64,000 nucleotides of DNA from Oreocharis arfaki (Eukaryota; Chordata; Aves; Passeriformes; Paramythiidae), in the NCBI GenBank assembly GCA_013398015.1, contig VZRR01003434.1:1273135-1337134 (forward strand), written 5' to 3'. Position numbers and translations under genes: made by a program. Below, piece after piece: positions 11,805 through 24,235 of the stretch. The notes below the pieces were generated by a model. It did not search any database. It was given only the letters and a program-made list of their open reading frames with translations, and was not told the DNA's origin. Numbering within the stretch: position 1 is the stretch's first letter; every line of letters starts with the position of its first letter.

Positions 11805-12142
11805 CCACCCGGAGGGGCTGCATCCACCTCTGGGGTTTCCAGCACAGAAAGGACATGGACCTACTGGAGAGAATCCAGAGGAGAGCCACCAAGATAATTA
11901 GAGGGATAGAGCACCTTTCCCTGGAGGAAAGGCTGAGAGAAAGTCTCTTGCACTTCAAAGGGAAAGAGAGTAGGCTCGCATTAGTTATCACGAAGAAATT
12001 GCCCAGAGAAGTTTAAGGCCAGGCTGTATGGAGCTCTGAGCAAGCTGATCTAGTTGAAGGTGCCCCTTTCCACGCTAGGGGTGCTGGAACTAGAAGACTG
12101 TGCCTTCCAACCCAGACCATTTTTTGATTCAATGATTCTGAT
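11805..12142 (+). mobile_element. CR1 LINE 3' part with internal deletion
   Basis: Plus-orientation CR1: GGACATGGACCTACTGGAGA, then AATCCAGAGGAGAGCCACCA, AGCACCTTTCCCTGGAGGAA, and a degraded tail CCTTCCAACCCAGACCATTT followed by GATTCAATGATTCTGATT. Shorter than the colinear 9.1 kb copy, so internal sequence has been lost. It starts about 40 bases after the tRNA-Gly gene. Confidence 0.85.
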
Positions 12143-15100
12143 TACAGAATAAACATGTAATTCAGTTAACATTCATTTCAGAAAACTAAAACTGACAAGT
12201 CTCCTTTCAGCTTGTAGGGCAGTTCTTAAGGTTTTTTGGGGGTTTTTCAACAGCTTCAGAAGTTGACTTGGCTTGTGGGAAAGGAGACAGGTTACAGTGG
12301 GAATGGCATTTTCCCTTTCAGAAATCAGGAACTAGTTAGTCCAGCTTACCCTTACTGTGAAGCGACATTTTACGATACATACTTTCTTGCCAAAATTTCT
12401 TCCATTTTCCTCTTGCAGTTCTAAAGCACAACACAGTCTCAAAAGTCTGAAAAGCCTGAAATAAAGACATGCTAGACAAAAACTGTCAGATCTTGAAATT
12501 TCTAAGAGTCATTCCAAGGTCCGTCAGAACGGCCACTGAAGGGACATTTAGAAGGGAATCCACTTCTGTTTCTTGTCTTGCCTACTATCTTGTAAAGCTA
12601 CACAGACGAGCTCCTTTAGTTTCTGTTTTAGAACAGTAAGTAGCTGACTTTCTGATGTATTAAGGGTACTGCTTTCACTATGTCTGACTAGCAGGTTTTG
12701 GGAGAAGTCAGTCTAAAACTAAGGCATTGATTCTGACACAACTGACTCATGCATGCTACTGTACATGGTGCTTATTTTACAGGAAAGTTCAGTTGACGAA
12801 ATGCAAAGGGAAACCGAGATAGGCTTTCTTTTTTTTTGGCTAATTTTAGATCTACCTACCTCTTTTGTAGCCACTTCATTATTTGTCGCAAGGACAACTA
12901 CTGATACTGATTTTAGTATTTTATTAGTTTTTGTTCTGTGAATAACCATGTAAAAGACAATCTACAACACAGTACTTTTAAGAAACACATTTCTCTTGCA
13001 AAGAGAAAAAAATAATGCTGTAGGACTCCTATTGTAAATTTATGACTTGAGGGGCTACTTAGTAAGAAAAGCTGACAGCATCTACCACATGGCAGGCAGA
13101 TCAGATGCTCTTCATTTGTTTAACACTTAGAATTCTCTACTTCAGAGAGCATTAGCATGGCTTGCATGGGAGTTCTAATCATGTCAAGAACTACTAAAAA
13201 GGGTGCTCCCTGAAAAGGCATTTTTCATTATTTTAAAATGAACAACAGAAGTTACCCATCTTCCATAGACCCCATTTTCATGCACCTTAATCTGTACACT
13301 ACCATCCAGTAGCACAAATACATGTCCAAGGAAAGGCAATTTATTTGAGACAATAATTTTAAGCGAAATTGGAGCATGTACAACAAAGAACTTAGACACG
13401 CTTTTGGCTTTCATATTGACTTCTGGAAGACAGACAATTATCTAGCCTTGCATAAAGTCTACCCATAAAAATTCTGCTCCCCTATTTTTCTTGTAAGGCA
13501 AATTTGAACACACAGAGTAAACTTACACCAGCCATGCCCTTTGCGATGCAGCTGTAGCAATTCTGACCAGCCCTAGGAACTCTAAAGCTGGCATCAATAA
13601 ATCAAAGTCATTGCCCTAGACACAAAGTCTCCTCCTGTACTCGCTGCCTGAACTTGAAACAGCTTTAAGATTTTATTACAAACATAACTGATACCATTAA
13701 CAGATAAAAAAAAAAATACCAAATCAAATGCACAGTAAACCAAACAAAAAACCCCAGATAAATACATAAAATATATCATCCAGACCGAAGACCTAAGCAA
13801 AAGACCTTCCAGAAATATCAGTCAAATATGCTACACCCAGCGGCTGTAAGAACTCTATCTTAACATTTTTAATTCAGGATTTCACAGCTATCAGGGAATT
13901 TTTAAGTGGTGGAAAAAAAAAATGCAAGAGTTATTTTAGTCAATGGCAACTGTATCAGCAACAAAATGAATTTTCTACACATATCAGATAAGGAGAGAAA
14001 GAGCAAGCAAAAAAATATTGCATCGTGTTTCTCCTTATTTAGAAACCAAGCCTCCAGAATAAGGATTTCTTTCCAATAATATCAAATTTGTAGAGAAGCC
14101 ATCTACACAGAATCCAATATTTCCTTTTACTGCGGCATATAAAATATGAACAACACCACTTACAGCCCTGGGAATGTGTTATGATACCAAATAAATTTCT
14201 GCAATCAGATATCCTAATTACATATGCATTAATACAATTTTAAATGTTCAACTGGGTTTTTCTGGGAGGGAAGATCATCTTTACATGATGGCCTTTGGCA
14301 ATCAAACACAGCTCTCATCATTCCATAATTCCAAAGGACTGTTCCACCTCAAACTGATACAGAAGAGAATTTGAAAAAATAAATGAGACATATGAGAAAC
14401 AACAGTTAAGAGCAGCTTTATTGAAATTTTCTCACCCACTCCCAAGAGTAATATGTAAATAAATATCTAAATAGGACAAATTTGAACTTACTTGTCCTCT
14501 AGGCAACTGCCCACGTTTCTAATGATAAAGTTCTTTATTTGCCTAGATTATATGCATATTACAAGCATATCCATCTCTTTTTCCAGTGTTACTTCACCTA
14601 AGTCTGGGCACACATAAAGAAATCAACCTCTCCACCAAATCATTTGGATTTATTCTCACATTTCTTCACAGGACCGACTCCACAGAAGAAAATCAACTGC
14701 CAGTAAACCAGATTGGAAAAGTAGCACCAAGAGCATGTTGTAAAAATCTCCCCTGTACAAAACAAACAGAATCAAACTGGCTTCTACTGCACTCTAACCT
14801 TAATCAAATGAGATCTTATCTAAATGACAATAAGACATTCAACTTTGGCAGAAAATGGTACCTTTTTATTGACATTTGAATACACTTTGATACTTGGGGC
14901 AGCACAACATCATAGCTTTTGGTTATCTTAACATCAATTTCAGAGCTCCTGTCTAAGATGTCATTCATTTAAATAGAAGCAATAATTCCATACCTGATTT
15001 TAACAACCTTTTACAGACCTAAAAACTGAGGTTTCCAAAAGGACCAGTCTTTTCAATTTGAAACAGTTTCATTGTAGATTATCAAAATCAACACTAGCAG

Positions 15101-15396
15101 AAGCATTGTTTTGTGGGGTTCTGGTGGGTTTTGGTGGTTTTTCTAAAGCATATAAAGCAAAATCATTCAAGCACAATGAGACAAATAAATGGCCATTTTA
15201 AAATATTTACAACCAGGCAAATTGTCTACTAAAAGCTTTTTATGCTGTCTGAGGTCCCTGTACATTGACAGGAACTCAAAGAAAGGGTAAGATGCCCTTT
15301 TCTCACTGGGACAGAACAACTGTGCCAAAAGGAAGCTCTCCCATTAAAGGAAAACTGAACTGTAGTTCACTTTAGAATTACAACATCCATACCAGG

Positions 15397-15407
15397 ACAC
15401 TAGGGGG
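15397..15407 (+). promoter_or_regulatory. CTCF-like core motif (one mismatch)
   Basis: ACACTAGGGGG fits the canonical CCASYAGRKGG core at 10 of 11 positions, in plus orientation. It lies within intron 1. Confidence 0.25.
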
Positions 15408-16443
15408 AACCTGAAAGCAGTCCACTTCAAAAATCTCTTGCACACTCTGATTCTGCCATTAACTCTAAATTTTCATTCATGAACAAGTGATTTAGAGATA
15501 CAAGGAAGAGAACTTTTTTCAGACAACTGAGGTCATAATCCTTAAACATTTGAAATTAGTCATACGCTGGGAAAAAACCATGGCATTCTGACAGCCTCAG
15601 ACAGGAGGCTATTATACAGTAGTACAGAGAACATCCATCATTCTCTCCATTCTTGCAGTCTTTCCAGTCTTTTTTATTGAAGAAAATTATGAAGCTCAAA
15701 CACCAAGAAAAGTATGTAAAACAAAAAGAGTCGAAAAGGCTGCAATGCTTATTTACCCTTACTGTTTAGGAAGTGAAACAAAGCAGCCTGAAGAAAAGTT
15801 CGCTCTACGTATTTAACGCTTGTTTCTACTTTAGACTCATTCCATAATGTAACTTTTGGATTTTTGATAACACACGATATAATGTTATTAGCAACTTACA
15901 CACATTCATAAACATGCCTGCTCTCCTAAACAGTATCACCCCAGGCACACTGCACAACAGGGAACTACACAATTCAGACTTTTGGAACCACTTGTGTCAG
16001 CAGGCTTCACTTCTACTCTGGGTATTAATTTGAATACACAAGATAACCCCACATTTCTAGAAGTCCTTTTAAAAGCATTAGGAGACAAAAATAGGCATGC
16101 AGTTCTGAGATGATGAGAGATGAGAGATGCCATTAGCCTAATTCACAGCCTAACACTTCAAAAGGAGGATGAATGAAGAGGGTGATGGAAGAGTGTTCAC
16201 TTAGGGTTTCCTAAAACTACCCATTTTCTTTTTCTTTAAATAATAATTTTCTTACCTCTATGTCTTATTGATACTTTAAAGCAGTATAATATTCCATAAC
16301 TAAGCTTTCCCAAAAAATCCCATCTTCTTTCAGCTAACCTTTCATATATTTTCCAGGTGTTGCAAACTAACTTGACTGAAGTATTTTTTACTAATGTTAC
16401 CAATAGAACTGTCAATGCATGTTAATAAAAGCACAGGCATTTA

Positions 16444-16508
16444 CAGCTGGACTCGAAGATCTTAAAGGTGTTTTCCAACCTAAATGAGTCTATGATTTCT
16501 GCGATTCT
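16444..16508 (+). mobile_element. CR1 LINE 3'-end fragment
   Basis: CTGGACTCGAAGATCTTAAA followed by GGTGTTTTCCAACCTAAATG and AGTCTATGATTTCTGCGATTCT matches the CR1 3' terminus and its octamer-type tail. Plus orientation, about 65 bases. Confidence 0.8.
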
Positions 16509-18158
16509 AAAGGAGAGACATCAGTACTTACACTGCTGAAGTGGAACATCCTTAATATTTAGTATCAATTCTGAAGCATTGACTCAAATACAATTTTTCC
16601 AACACTAACCTCTTCACCAAGATTTTATGAACAAACACCAATAAAGTCACAAAACAAAAAAAAAAAAAATCCCTCTGCTTAAGTTGCTTTTATTGGAAAT
16701 TTACGAAATCACAGAGGAAAATTCTAACTATTGTAAATTAGGACGTCACTGAAGGAGCCATTCACAACAGGATATTACTAATACATGATCTAAGAAAGCA
16801 TGAACATAACTCACCCACACTCACCCTCCTGACAATCAGGCACTACTACTTCTTTGCAAACACATCGTGAGCAGGCCTTGAATCACAGGCATTCTCTATT
16901 ACACCAACAGAGACACACACAAAAGTCACCAGTAAGTATTTAAAACCAGAAGCCTCACTTAGCCCTCAGCTGCCAAGGAAGACATATTGCTCAATCCTCA
17001 GCTCCTCTGTTGTGCTGTAGCTGTATGCTATAGCATTTTCTAGGATGAAAAGAAGACTTGATTGCTCTTAGGTGGGGGTCTTAGAATACCATGACAGGAC
17101 CACATCCAATTATCAAGTTTAAACCAAGTAATTCTGGCTGTTTCATTGCATCTAGTCTCTGAACAACTTCGATATAAACCACTGTTCTCATTAATAAGAC
17201 TTCTGTCAAACGACCTGCTACAAGTAAGTTTAACACATTAAACTACGTAATTAGTAGAGTTCACTTAACAAAGATCAGCTTCCACATTTACAATGAGTTC
17301 CACTGATCAACTGCACCAAAAGCTCTGCTTCTTTTACATGGGCTGATTTAGAGTCTCGTTGCTTCACTTCTAACCAACAGTTTACAGGTTTGGATTTTCT
17401 AGGATTTGGATTGATATAGGATTATTGACCTTACCATATAGAACATAAAGCATGTAATTTGTTCTGAAACTTTTTGTCCCTACTGGTGGTGTCAAATTAG
17501 GAGATCACTGCTCATTACTGTTTCAGAGCATAATCACTATGTATATCAAAGGAAAATATTTATAGTTTCTTCAATTTCTGGTACTTCTAACAAAGCTGCC
17601 TTCTGAGAGCCTAGGGAGTTTAGCTTTCTTCAGTAATATGAACAGCACACGGCAGAGAGAACCAACAAAAGAATACAGTCACATCCAGGGCACATTTACA
17701 TTTCAGCTTTTATTACTATCTGCCTAGAATTAATACACTGGAAAGCTGATGTGGGTCTCTGCCTAGAACACATTTTGCTTGTAGCTTAGCAACTCATGCC
17801 AAAGTCGAGAGATAGTAGCACGAGGAAGGGCAATGTTATACTATTTAAAAGAAACTCAGTTTTCAGTTATACATGAAGCAGTATATGAAACAGAAATACT
17901 GCTGAGTTGCAAATGCCTCTTTCTCACTTTAGCCGAGAAGCACTGGTCTACAGCCACCAAGAAAACTTCTCTCTATGCAGCAGTATAAGTCACTGTCAAT
18001 CTTGCAGGGATGTGGAGTAAGCATATCAATTTTTCAGTCACAAAGCACCTTTTTTAATAGAAAGCATTCTGTGGGAATCCTTCAACATCACAGGAATACA
18101 GACTCAAACAGAATCGGGCACTCAGTGACAATCCAGTGCCTTTGAGGCCATCGCTCAA

Positions 18159-18290
18159 TACAGAATCAATTAAGCTGGAAAAGGCCTCCAAGATGATAGA
18201 GATCAATCTTTGACCGATCATTAACAGATGAGGTTAAGGATAGAAGTCAGGCAGACCTCACTCTAACAATGAAGCACTGGATGCCAAATA
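18159..18290 (-). mobile_element. Decayed CR1-like 3' end
   Basis: ACAGAATCAATTAAGCTGGA followed by AAAGGCCTCCAAGATGATAG and AGATCAATCTTTGACCGATC resembles the complement of a CR1-family 3' end (consensus-like 'gaatcattaaggttggaaaagacc'). More diverged than the other copies; the right boundary is uncertain. An LTR fragment with a similar core is the alternative. Confidence 0.55.
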
Positions 18291-18762
18291 ATAAACCACA
18301 ATAAATGGGGAAAGGGAGAACTACAGCCTTGTCAAGATGCCTAAAACTTGTCTCTGTTGCTTGGTGCTACACATGAATTTTCCACGGAATTCTTAAGAAT
18401 TACCTTGACCACAGAACCTACAAGAAGGACACCATCAAGCTCTGCCTTGTCACATTTCACCTCCCACAATAAACCACTTTCTTGACCATTACCTCATCTT
18501 AACGATTCCTATGTAAGCAAGAAGACATTGAAAGCAGTTCCCAGATTATTCTCCTCTTTTTTATCTTATACTTCAGGAACACTAGTGGACTTAAAAATGT
18601 TTATTAAGGACCTGTTAGTGACATGTTATATTTGTACAAGACAAAAGTATCTTGATACAGAGCTCTACAGGAAACAAGTTCTCCATATTAAGGTCACATC
18701 CATTCTTTTCTTTAACAATACATAACTTCTTCCATTTAAATTCAGTACACCTTAAAGATAAA

Positions 18763-18783
18763 TACACACACACAAACACACCA
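18763..18783 (+). repeat. AC-rich microsatellite
   Basis: A short (AC)n run with one AAAC interruption, about 20 bases. Confidence 0.75.
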
Positions 18784-20455
18784 CAAAAGAGCCATTGTTC
18801 GGCTTTCATTAAATTGTACTGCATAGTGCATACATTCATGGTACTTGGATTTTTTTAGCAACCCTCAAGACAGGAATGAATTTTTTTCTATTTTCACCCA
18901 AGAGCCTGTTTTATACCATAGGACAACTGGACCAGGAAACAGGTTCTCCATATCATAAAGTGGCCATAATACATAAAACTGTTTACAGTCTTACTTACAA
19001 TTGATCCTCTCAGCTTGACTACAGCAGTAATGCAAGCCAAAAGACAGACACAAATATGCCATCTTGGAAGTATGTATTTCTTTACTCTTCACTAGAAATT
19101 CAAGTATGTTGTATACTCACATTTCATTTCCAGAAACAAGCATGCATACAAATACAGATTCCCTTTCTGTCGCTTCCACAAGTACTCAGCTCCCCAGTCT
19201 CAAGCCCCCTTGGGCTCTCAACAGCTTCCACAGCACCTGACCCTGTACTGCCACTGCCCAAGCCTCTCCCCAGCTCTTGCCACCTCTGCAGCCTCTAGAA
19301 CGAACTTAAACCTCTACTTGGAAATACTGCTGCCATTCTCTAGAAGCCAATTCTGAAAACAGATAAACATTTTCCTGGGTCCCTGGTGCTTTCACTGCCA
19401 CCAAATTCGTCTTCTCGCTACAACCTCCCCTAGCACCTGGAAGTGGACACTTGTAACTTTACTCTGAATATGCACCAGTGGCAATTTGAACTCTCAAGAG
19501 TATTCTGCAGCAATCTCTTAGAGCTACAAGACTACAACCTTAGCTGTTGGAAAAGTTACTACCTAAACAATGGTCAGTAAGCACTACACATTTCTTCCAA
19601 GGACCACCAAAGACAAAATATGCCTTTTTTCAAAAAGCTGAAGTTAATTATTTGTTAATGCATCAACCCCCAACACAGTTTTCAAAGCGAGACCTACTTT
19701 TCCACCCCTCCCCCAAAGAAACAGGGCTATAGAGTTGATACATGTGGACTAGGAAGGAGACCTGGTTGGAAGACTACTGTTTTCATATGCAAATGCTCGC
19801 CTTTACACTGCTTCCAGGACCCGGATGTTTACAATCATCAGACACCTGGGCTACCATAAATGCAAATACAGTAAATATCTAGTCATACAACAAATCACTG
19901 AATGCGAGAGATAGAAATACATTACCTTATTTAACAAAGCAGTGTATTTAAAGTTATTTCTGTATTAGGACTAGCTAAAATCACATATACCAAACATGTT
20001 ACAGTAAGCTGGCCCCATTGCCAATGAGAAAAGCACACTGAACTTTCTTGTTTGCCTGGCTTTTCAAAAGGTTCTGTCAATGCAAAGCACAGAACACAAG
20101 TAAGTAGGTATATTCTTTGACCTTGAGCATATCAAATTCCCTCAGATCCCTATTTATATTTTGTCCTCCATTTATGCCTTTATAGCAAAGGCAACTTACT
20201 CATGATCAAGAATTAAAGCCTCAGACTAACACTATTTGGCTTCACTCAACAGAATATAGCGATCTTCTTCCCAAACTATAAGCCAACAGGCTACCTACCA
20301 AGCCCATCTGCACTATGCAAACGTTATAAAGACCTGGTATTTGTGTCTATAAAAGGACTAACTTAAGTACATTTAATCCCATCAAACAAAATGTTGTTTG
20401 ATAAATAAGGTTTCCTGTCATATCAAGATCATTTAGCGGACAGCTGTTCTATTAA

Positions 20456-20473
20456 ACAAACAAACAAAAAAAA
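20456..20473 (+). repeat. CAAA microsatellite
   Basis: Three CAAA units followed by an A run. Confidence 0.75.
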
Positions 20474-22589
20474 TTAGCATCCTACACCTATTTAATTTTT
20501 TCTCTTTCCTGGTGATCAGATTTTTTAACCTTTTTTTGTGTGCCCTGCTCTAAAGGCTCAAATCCATAATTTTACTTAGTTTAAAAACATTCCATTGACC
20601 TTTAGGAAAATACTCTCAACTTCTCCATAAACTGATCTTCTTCAACTGAAGCTCTACCTAAAGCATCTGTCTATAAAAACAAGGCCCAGGAATATTTATT
20701 CTTACAACACACAGAATCATGTACATTAACGGATTTCAGTACAAGCAGTTAAATCCAATCTAGGAAAGCACACTACACAATATGCTGAAAAAAGCCCTCT
20801 GGTTATGTTTCTAAAAACATATAAAGCAATTGCAAGCATTTTATATACAACAGCAGTTAAGGCAGGTAATAGATGGCAACACTGATGCCAACAGGCAAAA
20901 GAAAAGGTTGTCCTTCCTTTCCTGACTGACATATATCAGCAGTTTGAAAAACTCAAGGATTTCCATAAAAATCAGTTAGAATAGCTCTAATCAAATTGAT
21001 TGTTTTTGCAATCTCAAAATAAAACTGGTTTTGGAAACTTAATTTATAAGCTGAATCATTATCGATCTGCAATTCAACCAAATATTAATTATAAGTATAT
21101 CTGCTTTATTAATTTCCTTTTTGATACCTCTCAATTGCACGCAAGCACAGCAAAGTTAATTAAAAAAAAAAAACAAGCTGAAAAAGGAAAGGATCTCTGC
21201 TACTCTTGGGTTTTATCACTTCCTTAAATGAGTCATAACAATCATCAGATGCTATCTGTTTGTTTTTACATAAACAGTTTTAAAATTCATGGCTGGTAGG
21301 GTGTAGTCATTTGACAAACAAAATACAGAATTTACCACTAACAGGAACACCAACTGTGGCTATTCAGTAAGAAGTTTCTCATTTCCTTTTTCGTACACAA
21401 AGTCTGTCTGGAAATACGTTTGACATGTTAAAGAAATGCATGTGCTTACATAACAGTATATCCTCACAACAGTGCTATACAAGCCAAAAGGAAAAAAATT
21501 CCAAAAATCAGTAGTCTAAAACAAGTAGTAAGTTTAAATACAACCTTTGCAATAGCTTTTTTTTTTCTTTAATAGAAACAAGGAAGCAATAAATCTGGCA
21601 GTAGTCTAAATAAGCCTACCTTGCTGCTTAGAATGCCAAATAAAGAGCTTGCAATCAGTCTTTTGATTTCACGAGTTAGTCAGAGAACTCACAGCGTACC
21701 TTCTTTTAAACATTCTTTCTGGGGAGCAACTAGAAAAGAAGATCCTCTAGTTTCGTCTTGCCCTAGTAAGCACCAGTAGCATTATTCAGTTAAAATCCCT
21801 TATGAAGAAATTCCTAGAACATAGACTGAAGCCACAGTGTTTCTACCTATAATGAATTATGTTTATAGATATCACAAATAAAAAAAAAAATGCAGGCTTT
21901 TCAAAAACTAACGCATCTCCAATATGGTAGAACTGTCTCTGCTCTACATAATGAGGTATTTATTAAACGCTGTTAAATATTTCCAGGTAAGGGAAAGAGA
22001 TCTCTATTATTACAGGCACATGATCTGGCAAAATATGAACATGAAAATCTGGTGTATTTGGTCCCTCCAAGCTGAGAAGCCAAGAAGTTATGCAATATCG
22101 ACCAACGCAACAGCACCAGCCAACTAAAAACGTTAATGATTATTGTTAATGAATATTTGCCTTGAAGAAATAGCAGTCATTATAAGTCTACAGTACTGAA
22201 GTTGTTACAGTAATATTGACATGACAGGCCTATCAAAAACAAGCAGCATGTAGAGCAAAGCATTCACGTGAACATCTGTGTTTTAAATCCATGTTGTGAA
22301 CAGAACTGGATGGTATAGTCTAATAGTTTCACAACATAAATCTGGGTGCAGCACATCGATCTACCAGGGCTCAGCCAACAGATGTCACAGCAATTCACAG
22401 CCAAAGCTACAAAGGGCCCTGGAACACCTTTCAAGTTTGCTCAACACATTACAAGGTGAAGTCTCTCACACCAGCCACAGGAACAGGCACATCAGAGATC
22501 CCAGTTCCAAGAACTGCACAGGGAAGATGTCACCATCCAGATGCTGGCCTGCAGGAAGCCCCTGCTGCTCCTCCCTGGATCACTGCTGT

Positions 22590-24235
22590 CAATTGCAGTG
22601 GCCTCCCTCACCTGTGGGAGGTGCGCTATCTTTGACGTGCTGAGCAGGCCAGGTGAAAGAGCTGCAGGAGGAGATAAACACATGGCACAATAGGGAAGAT
22701 AAACAGGAGGTCCTGGGAGGTCTGCTGCTTGCTGAACAACGTTTTGGAGTAACTGAGACTCATTCAATCTTCACACTACTGGACTTTCCTGCTTATCCAT
22801 ACAGACACCAGTGACACTTCCAAAATGCAACTACTGAGCGTATCAAGAATGACTACTGAGCACTGTGGGCAAGGAAGCCCATGCGGTGTTTCTCAGTCTC
22901 TCCAGCGAGAAGCAAAAGGCTTAGGGCAGAGTAGATGCATCCGGAGGGTCAGCATATGGTTGTTAGCAGAGCTTTCATGCTAGGTCCGCAGAAACCTCTT
23001 CCAGGAAGAAGGATCCATCTGACAAAGTGTGGCAAGAGTATCTTTGTTACCAGGCACAACAAGCCTGTGAGCATGACTTTAAACCAGGCATGGTGGAGAA
23101 AGGTTGTCCCACTGAGAAGTGAAGATGTGGGAACACAAGTCAGGAGGCCCACACACTTCCCTTGTGGAAGGTGGCCTGTCTGTGAGCCCATCACAAATGC
23201 TTGTACACAGCATGAGAAGTAACAGGACTTAGTCTGTGCACCACTGCAGAGCTACAACCTCATGGGAATTAGAGTGTGATGGTGGGACAGCCCACATGGC
23301 TGAGGTGCTACAATGGAAGATCAGAGGCTCTTAAGAAAAAACAGCCTGGAAAAGTAAGGAACACAGGTTTCTATCTATGCAATGGGATGGCTGCAACATG
23401 CCTTGCTTTGCTTGGAATGAGTGACACGGCATTAAAGACCCTATAGGCAAGGGTGAGAGAACAGTCCAATATGGGCAACTCTGTACTAGGTGCCTGCCAC
23501 AGACCTCCTGATTAAGAAGAGGCTGTAGAAAAAGCCTTCATTTGAAAGCTGAAGGAAGCTTCATGATGGCAGGCATTCCAGGGCCTAAAACCACTAGTAT
23601 CTGCTGGTAGAGTATAGCCAAACATATGCACTCAAGGAATTTTCTTGAATTTGTTGAAAATTACTTTTTGGTGCAAGTCATTAGTGACCCAACTAGTGAA
23701 TATGCTCTGCTGGACCTGTTGCTCACAAACGAAGAAGCAGATGGAGACATAAAAGACAAGAGCAGCCTTGGCTGCAGCAATCATGAAATCATGGAGTTTA
23801 AAGTCCTGAGAGGGGGAGAAAGACAAATACTACAGCATACAGTGCACAACCCAGTACATAGTTACAACATGGCACTTCAGGAGAGCAGATTTTTTGTCCA
23901 GGGATCTGCTTGGCAGAACCTCTCAGAAGACCACAACGGAGGGTGAAGGCACAGCCTGTGAGTACTGGCTGATCCTCAAGGACAACATCCCCAAAGCACA
24001 ACAGGAACCATTCCTGCATGCAGAAATTCAAGCAGGCCTGACAATGGACCAGTGTGAAAGGAAAGGGAACCTGTAGCTGAGCTCAAATGCAAAACAGAAT
24101 ACATGAAAGGAAGAGGTGGGAGGAATATATAGACATTATCCAGCTGGGCAGGGGCAGAGTCAGATAAGCCAGAGCTCCACTGTGGTTGAAAGTAATAATG
24201 GATGTGAAGGGCACTACAAAGGGGAGAAAACACAC
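22590..24235 (+). mobile_element. CR1 LINE, 5'/middle part (ORF1 and ORF2 endonuclease remnants)
   Basis: Broken coding remnants appear in the order of a CR1 retrotransposon. At about 22650-22760 there is an ORF1-like coiled segment (VKELQEEI in an open run). At about 23005-23060 the end of ORF1 reads GRRIHLTKCGKSIF. At about 23270-23480 an early ORF2 stretch is badly shifted. At 23626-23946 an open 106-codon frame matches the end of the CR1 endonuclease domain (SRNFLEFVENYFLVQVISDP, then LLDLLLTNEEADGDIK, SLGCSNHEIMEFKVLR). Next comes WLILKDNIPKAQQEPF-type sequence near 23960. Many stops and frameshifts mean it is inactive. The reverse transcriptase and 3' end are missing, which is unusual since CR1 copies normally keep the 3' end. 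The 22290-22590 stretch may be its 5' extension; I cannot prove it. Confidence 0.82.

Larger units (their letters stand above)
12143..22589. other. Intronic, mostly unique sequence
   Basis: About 10 kb of AT-rich sequence holding only the CR1 tails at 16.4 and 18.2 kb, microsatellites and a CTCF-like motif. A minus-strand ORF at 13184-13414 looks protein-like for about 50 residues but matches nothing I know. Confidence 0.55.
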
